Source: Caldilineaceae bacterium
GTDB lineage: Bacteria; Chloroflexota; Anaerolineae; Caldilineales; Caldilineaceae
Reading direction: 5' to 3'
DNA: 64,000 nt
Assembly: GCA_022842065.1 (NCBI GenBank)
Contig: JALHQH010000002.1
Span: forward strand, 344,199 to 408,198
Shown here piece by piece: positions 51,227 to 59,293 of the stretch; positions within the stretch are counted from its first letter, which is position 1; every line of letters starts with the position of its first letter. Made by a program: the position numbers and the translations under genes. The notes under the pieces are model-generated. The model was not told the origin of the DNA. It saw nothing but the letters and a program-made list of their open reading frames with translations, and did not search any database.

Positions 51227-52222
51227 GTGGCCCCAATCCTTGAGCTCAAAAACATTTCTAAATATTTCGGCAAAGGCGGCGAGCGCGTAACCGCGGTGGA
51301 CTCGATTTCGCTGGCGATTGCCCAAGGCGAGATCGCTTGCCTGGTCGGCGAGAGCGGCTGTGGCAAGAGCACCACAGGGCGCATGGTCGTTGGCCTGCTG
51401 CCACCGTCGGAGGGGCAGATCTTCTATGAGGGGCAGGATATTGCCAAGATGAATCGCGCCGATTATCAGGCCTATCGCCGCGCGGTGCAAATTATTCATC
51501 AAGATCCCTACGCTTCGCTCAACCCGACACAGACGATTCGCCAGATGTTGACCACGCCACTTTTGCACCACAAGAAAGTGAGCGGACAGGCCGCAGCAGA
51601 GCGCCGGGCCGCGGAGTTGCTCCAGATTGTCGATCTGACGCCGGTGGAGGATTTCCTCAACAAGTATCCACACCAGTTGAGCGGTGGGCAGCGGCAGCGG
51701 GTTTCGGTAGCGCGTGCGCTGACGGTTGATCCCAAGTTTATCGTCGCCGATGAGGCAGTCTCGATGGTTGATGTCTCGATCCGCGTCAGTCTACTCAACA
51801 TGTTGGCGCGGCTAAAGTCAGAATTTGATGTCACCTTTTTGTTTATCACCCATGACCTGGCGCTGGCAAAATATTTTTCCTGGCAAGGGCGGATTGTGGT
51901 AATGTATCTGGGGCGGATCGTGGAAGAAGGACCAACGCAACGGCTGATTACCGATGCGCGTCATCCGTATACGCAGGCGTTGTTGGCAGCGGTGCCGGAA
52001 GCAGACCCCGATCTAGCCCGGCGCAAGCGGCATATGGAGCTACGCAGCGCCGAGATCCCCAGCCTGCTCAATCTGCCGCCGGGTTGCACCTTTCATCCGC
52101 GCTGTCCCTACTTTGTTCCCGGTGAATGTGATCACCATGTACCAGCGCTGGAACCGGTAGTCGTCGGCGGGCGGGCTGCCTGCCCAGTTCGCAAAGATGT
52201 GTCGATTGAATTACTAGTTTAG
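51227..52222 (+). CDS. ABC transporter ATP-binding protein, DppF/OppF type
   Basis: 331 residues from a GTG with GGAG 12 nt upstream. Walker A GESGCGKSTTG, signature LSGGQRQR, Walker B FIVADEAVSMVD (Glu-Ala instead of the common Glu-Pro) and the C-terminal Oligo_HPY motif (PGCTFHPRCPYF) identify the second ATPase of an oligopeptide-type importer. It partners with 49563. The DEAVS substitution is common in DppF-type subunits and does not imply inactivity. Confidence 0.92.
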   Translation: MAPILELKNISKYFGKGGERVTAVDSISLAIAQGEIACLVGESGCGKSTTGRMVVGLLPPSEGQIFYEGQDIAKMNRADYQAYRRAVQIIHQDPYASLNPTQTIRQMLTTPLLHHKKVSGQAAAERRAAELLQIVDLTPVEDFLNKYPHQLSGGQRQRVSVARALTVDPKFIVADEAVSMVDVSIRVSLLNMLARLKSEFDVTFLFITHDLALAKYFSWQGRIVVMYLGRIVEEGPTQRLITDARHPYTQALLAAVPEADPDLARRKRHMELRSAEIPSLLNLPPGCTFHPRCPYFVPGECDHHVPALEPVVVGGRAACPVRKDVSIELLV

Positions 52223-52268
52223 CGGTGTTTGAGGCGGGGCGGGGTTTTCGTTTAGCCACTGACATTCA

Positions 52269-52637
52269 TTAGGCAACATTAATCGGAATCCCTTCCTGTC
52301 TGACATTTTTCCAAAAAGGACCATCTGCACGCTGAAACTGCATTTGTGTCGCTGGTACAACAGAAACTAGAACTTCATAGCGCAGGTTTAAATCTGCCAG
52401 TAGATAGCTTAAGCGGGTCAGCTCTTTGCCAGGCTGAATTGTTTCAGCAAAAAGCAGCAGAATATCAATATCAGAATCCGCTCTGGCTTCATTACGAGCA
52501 TAGGAACCATATAAGACAATTTCTGGTTGTTTTTCGCCATAGATTTCGTGTAAACCAATTTGGAAATCACGTAACGCAGCTTGAAACAATGCTTGATTTT
52601 GGTACTTTTTGTCGCTGACTTGTAATGTTTTTTGCAT
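52269..52637 (-). CDS. MNT-type nucleotidyltransferase domain protein
   Basis: 122 residues with GAGGGG before the ATG. The minimal nucleotidyltransferase signature LYGSYAR then SDIDILLL gives G44-S45 and the catalytic D56 and D58. Such proteins are usually antitoxins of HEPN toxins (AMPylating the toxin), but no HEPN gene is adjacent on either side. It lies on the opposite strand to the transporter genes, between the second ATPase and the binding protein, so it is another insertion into the transporter locus or an orphan partner. Confidence 0.75.
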   Translation of the reverse strand: MQKTLQVSDKKYQNQALFQAALRDFQIGLHEIYGEKQPEIVLYGSYARNEARADSDIDILLLFAETIQPGKELTRLSYLLADLNLRYEVLVSVVPATQMQFQRADGPFWKNVRQEGIPINVA

Positions 52638-52737
52638 AAGCCACCCCTCACAGGTGATTGATTATAGGGTGCCCAAGTGCAAAACAATTGTAATACAACT
52701 ATTGCCAGCATAGCACAGCAGAGTTACACAAGTCAAT

Positions 52738-52932
52738 ATGGATAGTCAAATCGGTAAAGCAGGCTTTCATATCGGATTTTTTATTATGTTTGTCTCCGGT
52801 GGCCTGCTCTTTGTCGTCGAACCGAATAGTGCAGAATATAGTATTAGCCTGATCAGCTTTTTCATGGGCCTGACCTTTCTGTTGGTAATTGTCGCCTTGG
52901 TCAAGTGGCAGCAATGGCGCAATCGGCAGTGA
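52738..52932 (+). CDS. Small two-helix membrane protein
   Basis: 64 residues with two strongly hydrophobic segments (FHIGFFIMFVSGGLLFVV and LISFFMGLTFLLVIVALV) and a basic C-terminus (KWQQWRNRQ). No recognised family and no strong ribosome binding site. The positive-inside pattern and codon use make a real gene plausible. It lies between the nucleotidyltransferase and the binding-protein gene. Confidence 0.5.
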   Translation: MDSQIGKAGFHIGFFIMFVSGGLLFVVEPNSAEYSISLISFFMGLTFLLVIVALVKWQQWRNRQ

Positions 52933-53073
52933 ATGCGGTTGCCGGTTATCAGCGCTCGGTTGTTCACTCAATTCGTTGTTAATTGCCGCTGGGCCATCCC
53001 AGCCATGCAATTTACATAGTCAACCTGATTGTTAATCGTTTAACCAAACTGAAGTTCAGGAGAGTAAATCACA

Positions 53074-54900
53074 ATGAAGAAACATTTTTGGTTAGCAGTA
53101 GTGTTGGTATTGGCGCTGGTGATTAGCGCCTGTGCTGCACCGGTAGCCCCAGCCGGGGACGCGACCGGTAGCGAAGCCGCCGCGCCGGCAGAAGGCGCAA
53201 CCACCGGGGTCAGCGAATTTCACCCAGCCTATCCCTATTCAGCGCCACCGACCGGCCACTTCAACACCTTTGTCACCAACGGCTTTTCCTTGGGCATCTA
53301 CCAGATGCTCATGGAGCCATCGCTTTTCATGTATATGTGGGCGGATGGTAGTTGGGTACCGATTGCTGGTGAATCATGGGAAATGACGGATGACACGACC
53401 CTGACGGTCAAGTTGATCCAGGGTGCCAAGTGGAGCGACGGCAGCGATTTCACCGCCCAGGATGTGATCGACACCTTTGCGATCTCACGCCTGTTGAGCC
53501 AGACCGTCTGGAACTATATCTCAGACGTGCAGGCCGTCGATGAGTACACTGTCAGTTTTATCCTCAATGAGCCATCGACCACCGTGCCACGCCGCGTCCT
53601 GCGCGACGTGGCGATCCGCGCCTCATCGGTCTATGGCGAATGGGCAACCAAGGTACAAGAGTTAGTTGCCGCCGGCAGCACCAAGGATGACGATGCGTGG
53701 AAGAGCCTGGTGCAGGAGTTTAACGAATTCCGCCCAGAAGATATGGTCGTGCTTGGGCCATACAAGATCGATGCCGCCAGCATCACCGAATCGCAGATGA
53801 TCCTCAACAAGGTGGACACCAGCTACTGGGCTGACACCGTAAAGTTTGATCGCATGGTCAACTACAACGGTGAAACACCAACAGTGACGCCATTGGTGCT
53901 CTCCGGTGATGTGGATTACGCTACCCACGGCTTCCCGCCTGCGACCGAGCGCGAATTCATCGCGCAGGGCTATCGCATCATCCGCCCACCGATCTATTCC
54001 GGCCCGGCGCTCTATGTCAATCATCAGGTCCATCCCTTTGGGTTGAAGGAAGTCCGCCAGGCCATGGCCTATGCCATCAACAAGGAAGAGAATGGCTTTA
54101 TTGCCTTGGCTGAATCGGCCAAGCCACAAGCATGCATGTGTGGCTTCTCCGACAATATGACTGGACTTTGGCTCAACGAAGATGTCCAATCCGAGCTGAA
54201 TCCCTATACCTATGATGTGGCAGCGGCGGAAGCGCTGTTGACAGGGATTGGTTTTACCCGCGACACCGATGGCGTCTGGATCGATGACCAGGGCAATCGG
54301 ATGGAATTTACCCTGACCGCCCCCGCCGAATTTGCCGACTGGTCGGCAGCGGCAGAGAATACCGCAGAACAGCTCACCAACTTCGGGATCAAGACCGAGT
54401 TCCGTGGCGTCAACTTTAACCAGCACCCCATTGATGTCAATGAAGGCAATTTCCAATTGGCAATCCGTGGTTGGGGCGCCGGCAATCCGCACCCAGTATT
54501 CAGCTATGAAGCTGATTTCAACACGCACAATGCTTACTTCAGTGGCATTGGTAGTGCGGAGGGCGCCACAGGGAGCGTCGAAAGTCCAGGCATGTACTTT
54601 GACCTCAATGTCAGCACCGAGAGCGTGGGCGATGTCAATTTGAGCGAACTGGTGAAGGCCGCCGGTACCGGTGGTGATGCCGAAATGCAGAAGGAAGCAT
54701 TGGGCACGATTGCACTCGCCTATAACGAGTTGTTACCACAGATTCCGCTGTGGGAACGTTATGGCAACAATCCGGTCCCAAGCCGCTTTGCTGCCGGCTG
54801 GCTACCCGAAGAGGATCCGATCTATCTGAACAGCCCTTATGCCGATTCCTTTGTCGTGCTCCAAATTCTGGATGGCACGCTTGGGCCGGCAGGTCAGTAA
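53074..54900 (+). CDS. ABC transporter substrate-binding lipoprotein (SBP family 5)
   Basis: 608 residues with CAGGAGAG before the ATG. A lipoprotein signal peptide (lipobox LVISAC, Cys about 20) and an Ala/Pro/Gly-rich tether lead into a family 5 solute-binding domain (DDTTLTVKLIQGAKWSDGSDFTAQD is characteristic, cited in part: TVKLIQGAKWSDG). It should be anchored outside the membrane and deliver ligand to the permeases at 45927/47015. Family 5 proteins bind peptides, but ROK control and the sugar genes downstream make an oligosaccharide ligand possible. Confidence 0.93.
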   Translation: MKKHFWLAVVLVLALVISACAAPVAPAGDATGSEAAAPAEGATTGVSEFHPAYPYSAPPTGHFNTFVTNGFSLGIYQMLMEPSLFMYMWADGSWVPIAGESWEMTDDTTLTVKLIQGAKWSDGSDFTAQDVIDTFAISRLLSQTVWNYISDVQAVDEYTVSFILNEPSTTVPRRVLRDVAIRASSVYGEWATKVQELVAAGSTKDDDAWKSLVQEFNEFRPEDMVVLGPYKIDAASITESQMILNKVDTSYWADTVKFDRMVNYNGETPTVTPLVLSGDVDYATHGFPPATEREFIAQGYRIIRPPIYSGPALYVNHQVHPFGLKEVRQAMAYAINKEENGFIALAESAKPQACMCGFSDNMTGLWLNEDVQSELNPYTYDVAAAEALLTGIGFTRDTDGVWIDDQGNRMEFTLTAPAEFADWSAAAENTAEQLTNFGIKTEFRGVNFNQHPIDVNEGNFQLAIRGWGAGNPHPVFSYEADFNTHNAYFSGIGSAEGATGSVESPGMYFDLNVSTESVGDVNLSELVKAAGTGGDAEMQKEALGTIALAYNELLPQIPLWERYGNNPVPSRFAAGWLPEEDPIYLNSPYADSFVVLQILDGTLGPAGQ

Positions 54901-54938
54901 TTAGCTTCTGTGAAGCGTTAATCAACGTGCTGTAAAGT

Positions 54939-54968
54939 CGAAAGGCCGACGATCACGTCGGCCTTTCG
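54939..54968 (+). terminator. Terminator hairpin after the binding-protein gene
   Basis: CGAAAGGCCGAC (54939-54950) and GTCGGCCTTTCG (54957-54968) form a perfect 12-bp stem 39 nt beyond the stop, with a 6-nt loop. A second palindrome follows at 55000-55069. Confidence 0.7.
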
Positions 54969-54999
54969 ATATCGCTATCCAGAAAAGTCTTGTCCAACG

Positions 55000-55069
55000 A
55001 GACCTGTCAGGTGCGCCCGCGAACTTGTTCGATTGCCCCCGATAATTGACTGGCGCACCTGACAGGTCT
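55000..55069. repeat. Inverted repeat, possible second terminator
   Basis: Eighteen-bp perfect arms (55000-55017 and 55052-55069) enclose 34 nt; the right arm runs into TTTTAT on the plus strand. Confidence 0.6.
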
Positions 55070-55106
55070 TTTATGGATGACGATATAGGGTTGTCAACAC
55101 GCTAAG

Positions 55107-55622
55107 CTAGGCCGGCAGTGGGCTATCCAAACGTTCGTCAATCCATTGGCGTAACAACGCTGAGACAGATTTATTTGCGGCAATGGCTTCTGCATGTAAA
55201 ACACCCTTAAGATAAGGGTCTACGTGTACGGTAATCGAATCAATCAAACCGCATTCCGCCGTTGGCACGAATGATTCAAAATAATTAATCGGATATAGAT
55301 AGCCGGATTCGCTACCAGCTTCGCCAAATGTCTCATCGACAATCCGCAGCATATCAGCGGGATCATTACGTTCAGGCGGCAATACTTTATAAATACCACC
55401 AATTGTCAACCCAGTCAGTGGCTTTGTTTGAACTGGGTGCGTTCCAAAAAAGGGGCGATGTTCACAACGTCCCCGGCACAGGCGAGGAAATGGAACGCTA
55501 ACAAACCAACCCTTCGCCTGTGCCGGGGACGTTAGCCCCCAAAATTGGGACGCACCCGTTTGAACTGGTTCATCTTGTGGTTGAAGATCCGGTCTGTCTT
55601 TAACACATCTTACATACATCAT
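55107..55622 (-). CDS. Hypothetical protein with in-frame mobile-element insertion
   Basis: 171 residues as read. Removing one target duplication and the 123-bp element gives a 127-residue protein in which DEPVQT joins directly to KPLTGLTIGGIYKVL. The middle (GIYKVLPPERNDPADMLRIVD, then FGEAGSESGYLYPINYFESF) is a small beta-rich domain I cannot name; the C-terminal 45 residues (ITVHVDPYLKGVLHAEAIAA and following) resemble a ribbon-helix-helix DNA-binding segment. The insert adds 44 codons without a stop, so a longer protein may still be made. Whether it folds is unknown. Confidence 0.65.
   Translation of the reverse strand: MMYVRCVKDRPDLQPQDEPVQTGASQFWGLTSPAQAKGWFVSVPFPRLCRGRCEHRPFFGTHPVQTKPLTGLTIGGIYKVLPPERNDPADMLRIVDETFGEAGSESGYLYPINYFESFVPTAECGLIDSITVHVDPYLKGVLHAEAIAANKSVSALLRQWIDERLDSPLPA
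55435..55557. mobile_element. 123-bp inverted-repeat element (MITE-like) with 9-bp target duplication
   Basis: Ends GGGTGCGTTCCAA and TTGGGACGCACCC are inverted repeats with one mismatch; an inner pair built on GTCCCCGGCACAGGCGA forms a second stem. It is flanked on both sides by GTTTGAACT (55426-55434 and 55558-55566), a 9-bp target duplication. It has no coding capacity, so a full-length relative would have to mobilise it. A degenerate copy is at 36727. Confidence 0.85.
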
Positions 55623-55660
55623 TATGAGAGCGTCTCCATACGACGAATGGACTTCACATC

Positions 55661-55733
55661 ATTAGGGCTTACGCAACGCCTTTTCGTCGGGATACGATGT
55701 ATCCCGACGAAAAGGCGTTGCGTAAGCCCTAAT
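55661..55733. repeat. Perfect palindrome with 35-bp arms
   Basis: Arms 55661-55695 and 55699-55733 are perfectly complementary with a 3-nt loop, the longest such structure in the window. It lies between divergent genes, 23 bp upstream of the MFS gene. The ends (AGGGCTTACGCAACGCC) resemble those of the repeats at 29968 and 32104. Confidence 0.75.
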
Positions 55734-55756
55734 CATACCATAAAATTAGAAATTCA

Positions 55757-56956
55757 ATGAATAGCATCCGCTTACTCACCTTAATCTCGGCGATCTTTTA
55801 TATCGCCATCGGCATTAGTTCCCCACTCATCACCCTCTATTTGCAGGCCCTCGGCACCAGCTATGCCCAGATTTCCTTGATCCTAGCCAGTGTGGTGATC
55901 ACGATGTTTTTTGCCAACTATTTTTGGGGTTGGCTCTCCGATCGCCTGGGCCGCCGCAAACCATTGCTGATCATGGGCCTGCTAATTCTCGCCACCTCAT
56001 TTTTTCTGCTAAGTTGGGTACCCAGCGGTAACTATGCCTGGGCAGCACGCATTTTCGAAGGGCTCGGCACGGCGGCCTATGGCACGATCAGCCTGGCGAT
56101 CATGGGTGATCTGCTGGAGGCAGAGAAACAAAAGGGGCGGCGCATGGGGGTCTTTCGTGGCATTGGCTCCTTTGGCTTTTTTATTGGGGCGATCATCGGT
56201 GGCCGCCTGGCCGACGCCACCTCGATTGCAACGACATTGCTGGTCTGCTCGGCGATTTATGTCATCGCAGCGGCGTGTGCCTTGGCGATTCGTGAAGTGC
56301 GACCGGATCCTAGCGCCTCGATCATTCAGCGGCAGTTGCCGACCCTTAACCCGCGCCAGATCCTCACCAATCTGCAATCGCTACCGCTTTTCTTTTTGAT
56401 TGGTGTCTTGCTTTGGTCAGCCGCGCATACGGCGTCGGCCTCGATGTGGCCCAACTACATGCAAACGCTGGGCTACTCCAAAACGGCAAGCAGCAGCCTA
56501 TGGGGGCTGGCGGCATTGGTTGAATTCCCGGCCATGGTCGGCGCGGGGATGCTCTCCGACCTGATTGGCCGCGCACCACTCTTGATTGCCGGCGGCAGCT
56601 TTATTGCCCTCACCAATTTGGGTTATCTCTTTTTGGCCGGCATCTTCCCACTGCTCCTCGTGGTGCAGGTGGTGCGCGGCTTTGGCTTTGGCAGCTATAC
56701 GACAACCGCCATGACCTTTGCCACCGAACAGAGCGTGCAGACCAATCGCGGCAGCAAAAGTGGGCTATTCAACACAGTGAGCAGCGCCGGCTCGCTGATT
56801 GGTAGTTCATTAGGCGGGACGCTAGTCCAACTCGCCGGTTTTCACTTTTTATACGGCGTGGTAGCGACGCTGGCCATCGGCAGCGCGATCTGTTTTGGGC
56901 TCTTACGCTATCAGACGCGGGCACAGACGACCCCGTTATCAGCAGTTGACAATTGA
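55757..56956 (+). CDS. MFS transporter
   Basis: 399 residues with 12 hydrophobic segments and the major-facilitator loop motif WGWLSDRLGRRKPLL after TM2, plus a weaker copy (GMLSDLIGRAPLLIAGG) after TM8. It begins the carbohydrate cluster that follows and may import or export a sugar, polyol or drug; the sequence does not say which. The palindrome at 55661 is directly upstream, and no clear ribosome binding site is seen. Confidence 0.88.
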   Translation: MNSIRLLTLISAIFYIAIGISSPLITLYLQALGTSYAQISLILASVVITMFFANYFWGWLSDRLGRRKPLLIMGLLILATSFFLLSWVPSGNYAWAARIFEGLGTAAYGTISLAIMGDLLEAEKQKGRRMGVFRGIGSFGFFIGAIIGGRLADATSIATTLLVCSAIYVIAAACALAIREVRPDPSASIIQRQLPTLNPRQILTNLQSLPLFFLIGVLLWSAAHTASASMWPNYMQTLGYSKTASSSLWGLAALVEFPAMVGAGMLSDLIGRAPLLIAGGSFIALTNLGYLFLAGIFPLLLVVQVVRGFGFGSYTTTAMTFATEQSVQTNRGSKSGLFNTVSSAGSLIGSSLGGTLVQLAGFHFLYGVVATLAIGSAICFGLLRYQTRAQTTPLSAVDN

Positions 56957-56970
56957 CCAGTGACCGTTGA

Positions 56971-57026
56971 GAATTATGAATTATGAATTATGAATGGTGA
57001 ATGGTGAATGGTGAATGGTGAATGAT
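56971..57026. repeat. 7-bp tandem repeat leader
   Basis: Eight 7-bp units (three GAATTAT, four GAATGGT, one GAATGAT) end 2 bp before the ribosome binding site of the Gfo/Idh/MocA gene at 57044. Confidence 0.85.
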
Positions 57027-57043
57027 TGGAGGAGAACCCAACT

Positions 57044-58291
57044 ATGATTCGTATCGGTATCGTCGGCTGTGGCCGCATTCTAAATGCCCACTTACAGGGC
57101 TATCGCGAGCTGCTGGAAGCGGGCTTTGATAACTTTCGCATCACCGCGCTCTGCGCGCGCAAAGAAGAAGATGCACTGATGTTCCGCACGCGCGGCGCAG
57201 GGCCAACCCCGCGCCCACCGGTCCTCGACCCGGCCACCAAAGATCCCCTGGCCGCGCCCCATATCTACCTAAGCGACTTTCAACCCGATACCGACGTTGC
57301 GGTCTTTACCGACTACGAGGCGATGATCAACTCCGGCCTGGTCGACGCGGTCAATGACTTCACCTCGCTCTACATGCATCATCTGGTCGGTCAATATGCG
57401 CTGGAGGCGGGTAAACATTTATTGGTCCAGAAGCCGCTGGCGGTTACGGTCAAAGCGGGTAAATTGTTGGTGGAATTGGCCGAGCAGAATGGGTTGACCC
57501 TGGGTATCTTTGAGAATGTGCGCCAGTCGGAAACGGTACGCGCTGCCCATTGGGTCGTACGCGAGGGCTTTCTCGGCGATCCGCAGATGGCGATTATGGG
57601 CAGTGTGGGCGGTCTTTGGTCACCGGATAAGATTGTGGCCGAAACTGCGTGGCGCCATCGCAAACTAGAGGGCGGCGGCGGCGGGGCGATTGATATCGGT
57701 GTCCATGCCATGCACTGGGTACGCTATATTATGGGGCCGATCTTTTCGGTGCAGGCGGCAGTGCGCACCTTTGAGCCGGTCCGCCATCATCGCGATGCCC
57801 AGGGCAAGATCACCCAAACGGTTGACGCCAATGTGGATGACACATACTTCGCTACCGTTAACTTTATGAATGGTGCGATTGGCCAATTGCTCTGGTCCTG
57901 GGGTGGACATGGCGAAGCGTTGAGCATTCCCGGCACGCCGGCGATCTATGGCAGCAACGGCTCGATCCGCGGCACCGCGTTGGTGCTCGATGACGGCACG
58001 CATACAACTACCACCGAACTTTTTAACCGTGAAGCCGATGCAACCACCAAAGCTGCCTTCTATCCCCACGGCTTCACCGATCCCTACGCCATTCAACAAT
58101 ATGATTGGCTCCAGGCGATTGAAAACGGCACCCAACCAGAGACCGATGGCCGCGTCGGGCTGGAGGATCTGGCCGCGGCCTTCGCCATTATCGAATCGTC
58201 CCACCTGGGGCGCGCCGTCACGATTGACGAGATGATCAACGGCGAAGTGGCAAACTATCAGCAAGAGATTGACGACCATTACGGACTGTAA
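57044..58291 (+). CDS. Gfo/Idh/MocA-family oxidoreductase
   Basis: 415 residues from the ATG at 57044, with GGAGGAG 9 nt upstream. The Rossmann motif GIVGCGRI (4-11), the EKP-equivalent segment (HLLVQKPLAVTVKAG, where the usual E is Q) and the GGGGAIDIGVHAMHWVRYIMG motif, which carries the catalytic His, identify the family. It is an NAD(P)-dependent dehydrogenase of sugars, inositols or their derivatives. It lies upstream of two relatives and an isomerase, consistent with a pathway that oxidises and rearranges a sugar or polyol. Confidence 0.88.
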   Translation: MIRIGIVGCGRILNAHLQGYRELLEAGFDNFRITALCARKEEDALMFRTRGAGPTPRPPVLDPATKDPLAAPHIYLSDFQPDTDVAVFTDYEAMINSGLVDAVNDFTSLYMHHLVGQYALEAGKHLLVQKPLAVTVKAGKLLVELAEQNGLTLGIFENVRQSETVRAAHWVVREGFLGDPQMAIMGSVGGLWSPDKIVAETAWRHRKLEGGGGGAIDIGVHAMHWVRYIMGPIFSVQAAVRTFEPVRHHRDAQGKITQTVDANVDDTYFATVNFMNGAIGQLLWSWGGHGEALSIPGTPAIYGSNGSIRGTALVLDDGTHTTTTELFNREADATTKAAFYPHGFTDPYAIQQYDWLQAIENGTQPETDGRVGLEDLAAAFAIIESSHLGRAVTIDEMINGEVANYQQEIDDHYGL

Positions 58292-58297
58292 TTGCGG

Positions 58298-58996
58298 ATG
58301 GCACACACCGATAGCCCGCTCAAAGATTTAGTTGAATCAAACATTTATGACTTTGCCGCTTGGTTACTCAACGTCGAAATCCGCTCTGTCCAGGCGATCA
58401 ATGTCGAGTTTACCGGTCAGGATGCGCGTGTTGATCGCCTGTTCGAAGTCTTAACCGGCGACGGCCAACCGACTTTGCACTGGCGCTATCAGGTCGTCCA
58501 TTTGTGGAAGATCAAGGCAGAAGAACTAGTAGCACTAAACCGGCCTGGACTATTGGCGTTGATTGGCCAGACTCAAATTGACAATCCTTTGGCACTTATA
58601 CCAGAAGTAGTCAAGCAGATTCGGAGTGTCACTGACGAAGAAACACGTCTGCGTTTGATAATGGATTTGATCGCATTGCTTGATGATCAGGAGATAATCG
58701 ACATGATCGAAAACATGATTAAGGACGAGGGTCTCTTAATGGATACGCCATTTTTACGGCGTGTGCGTACTGAAGAGCGCCACCGCATGCAGCGCCAAGA
58801 CATTCTCAATGCGATGGTTTGGCGTTTTGATCCACCTAGTTCTGCCTACCAGCAAATAGAGCATGCTTTAGAGCAGATTGACAACGCAGAAACACTTACG
58901 TTGCTTCATAAGACAGCCGTTCAAGCAGACACATTTGACAACTTTCAGCAATCCGTACGATCAACAATAAAAGATTTATCTAATACGTTTGCATGA
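58298..58996 (+). CDS. Rpn/PD-(D/E)XK-family protein with apparent core deletion
   Basis: 232 residues. The start (DSPLKDLVESNIYDFAAWLL) and the part from YQVVHLWKIKAEELVALN onward, including LIALLDDQEIIDMIE, match the Rpn/transposase-like nuclease family common in cyanobacteria and Chloroflexota. Between them, where the catalytic E-x-Q core should lie, only about 30 residues remain, so roughly 70 are missing and nuclease activity is unlikely. An ATG at 58298 is used; TTG at 58292 is possible. The C-terminal segment is repeated in the next gene. It interrupts the oxidoreductase cluster. Confidence 0.65.
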   Translation: MAHTDSPLKDLVESNIYDFAAWLLNVEIRSVQAINVEFTGQDARVDRLFEVLTGDGQPTLHWRYQVVHLWKIKAEELVALNRPGLLALIGQTQIDNPLALIPEVVKQIRSVTDEETRLRLIMDLIALLDDQEIIDMIENMIKDEGLLMDTPFLRRVRTEERHRMQRQDILNAMVWRFDPPSSAYQQIEHALEQIDNAETLTLLHKTAVQADTFDNFQQSVRSTIKDLSNTFA

Positions 58997-59005
58997 GGCA
59001 CAGCT

Positions 59006-59293
59006 ATGTATCAATCGCAACGAAAAGAAGAAGGGCTGTTGATGAACACTCCTTTTCTACGTGAAGTGCGGGCGGATACGCGACGCAGTGATCTCCTCAA
59101 TGCAATTGCCTGGCGCTTTGATCCACCGCTTTCGGTTTATCACCACTTGGAACGCACACTCAAAGAGATCAAGAATGAAGCTGCCTTTACTGAATTGCTT
59201 AAGGCAGTCATTCAATCCGCAGACATTGCTGAGTTTCAAAAAGTTCTCAATCGCATTATTAGCCAACAACCAACAATGGAACCATCGGCATGA
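59006..59293 (+). CDS. Small paralogue of the Rpn-like C-terminal domain
   Basis: 95 residues that repeat the last 90 of the preceding protein (KEEGLLMNTPFLREVR against KDEGLLMDTPFLRRVR; ILNAMVWRFDPP against LLNAIAWRFDPP). It therefore looks like a tandem partial duplication. It overlaps the following gene by ATGA, so it is translated with it. Function is unknown. Confidence 0.6.
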   Translation: MYQSQRKEEGLLMNTPFLREVRADTRRSDLLNAIAWRFDPPLSVYHHLERTLKEIKNEAAFTELLKAVIQSADIAEFQKVLNRIISQQPTMEPSA

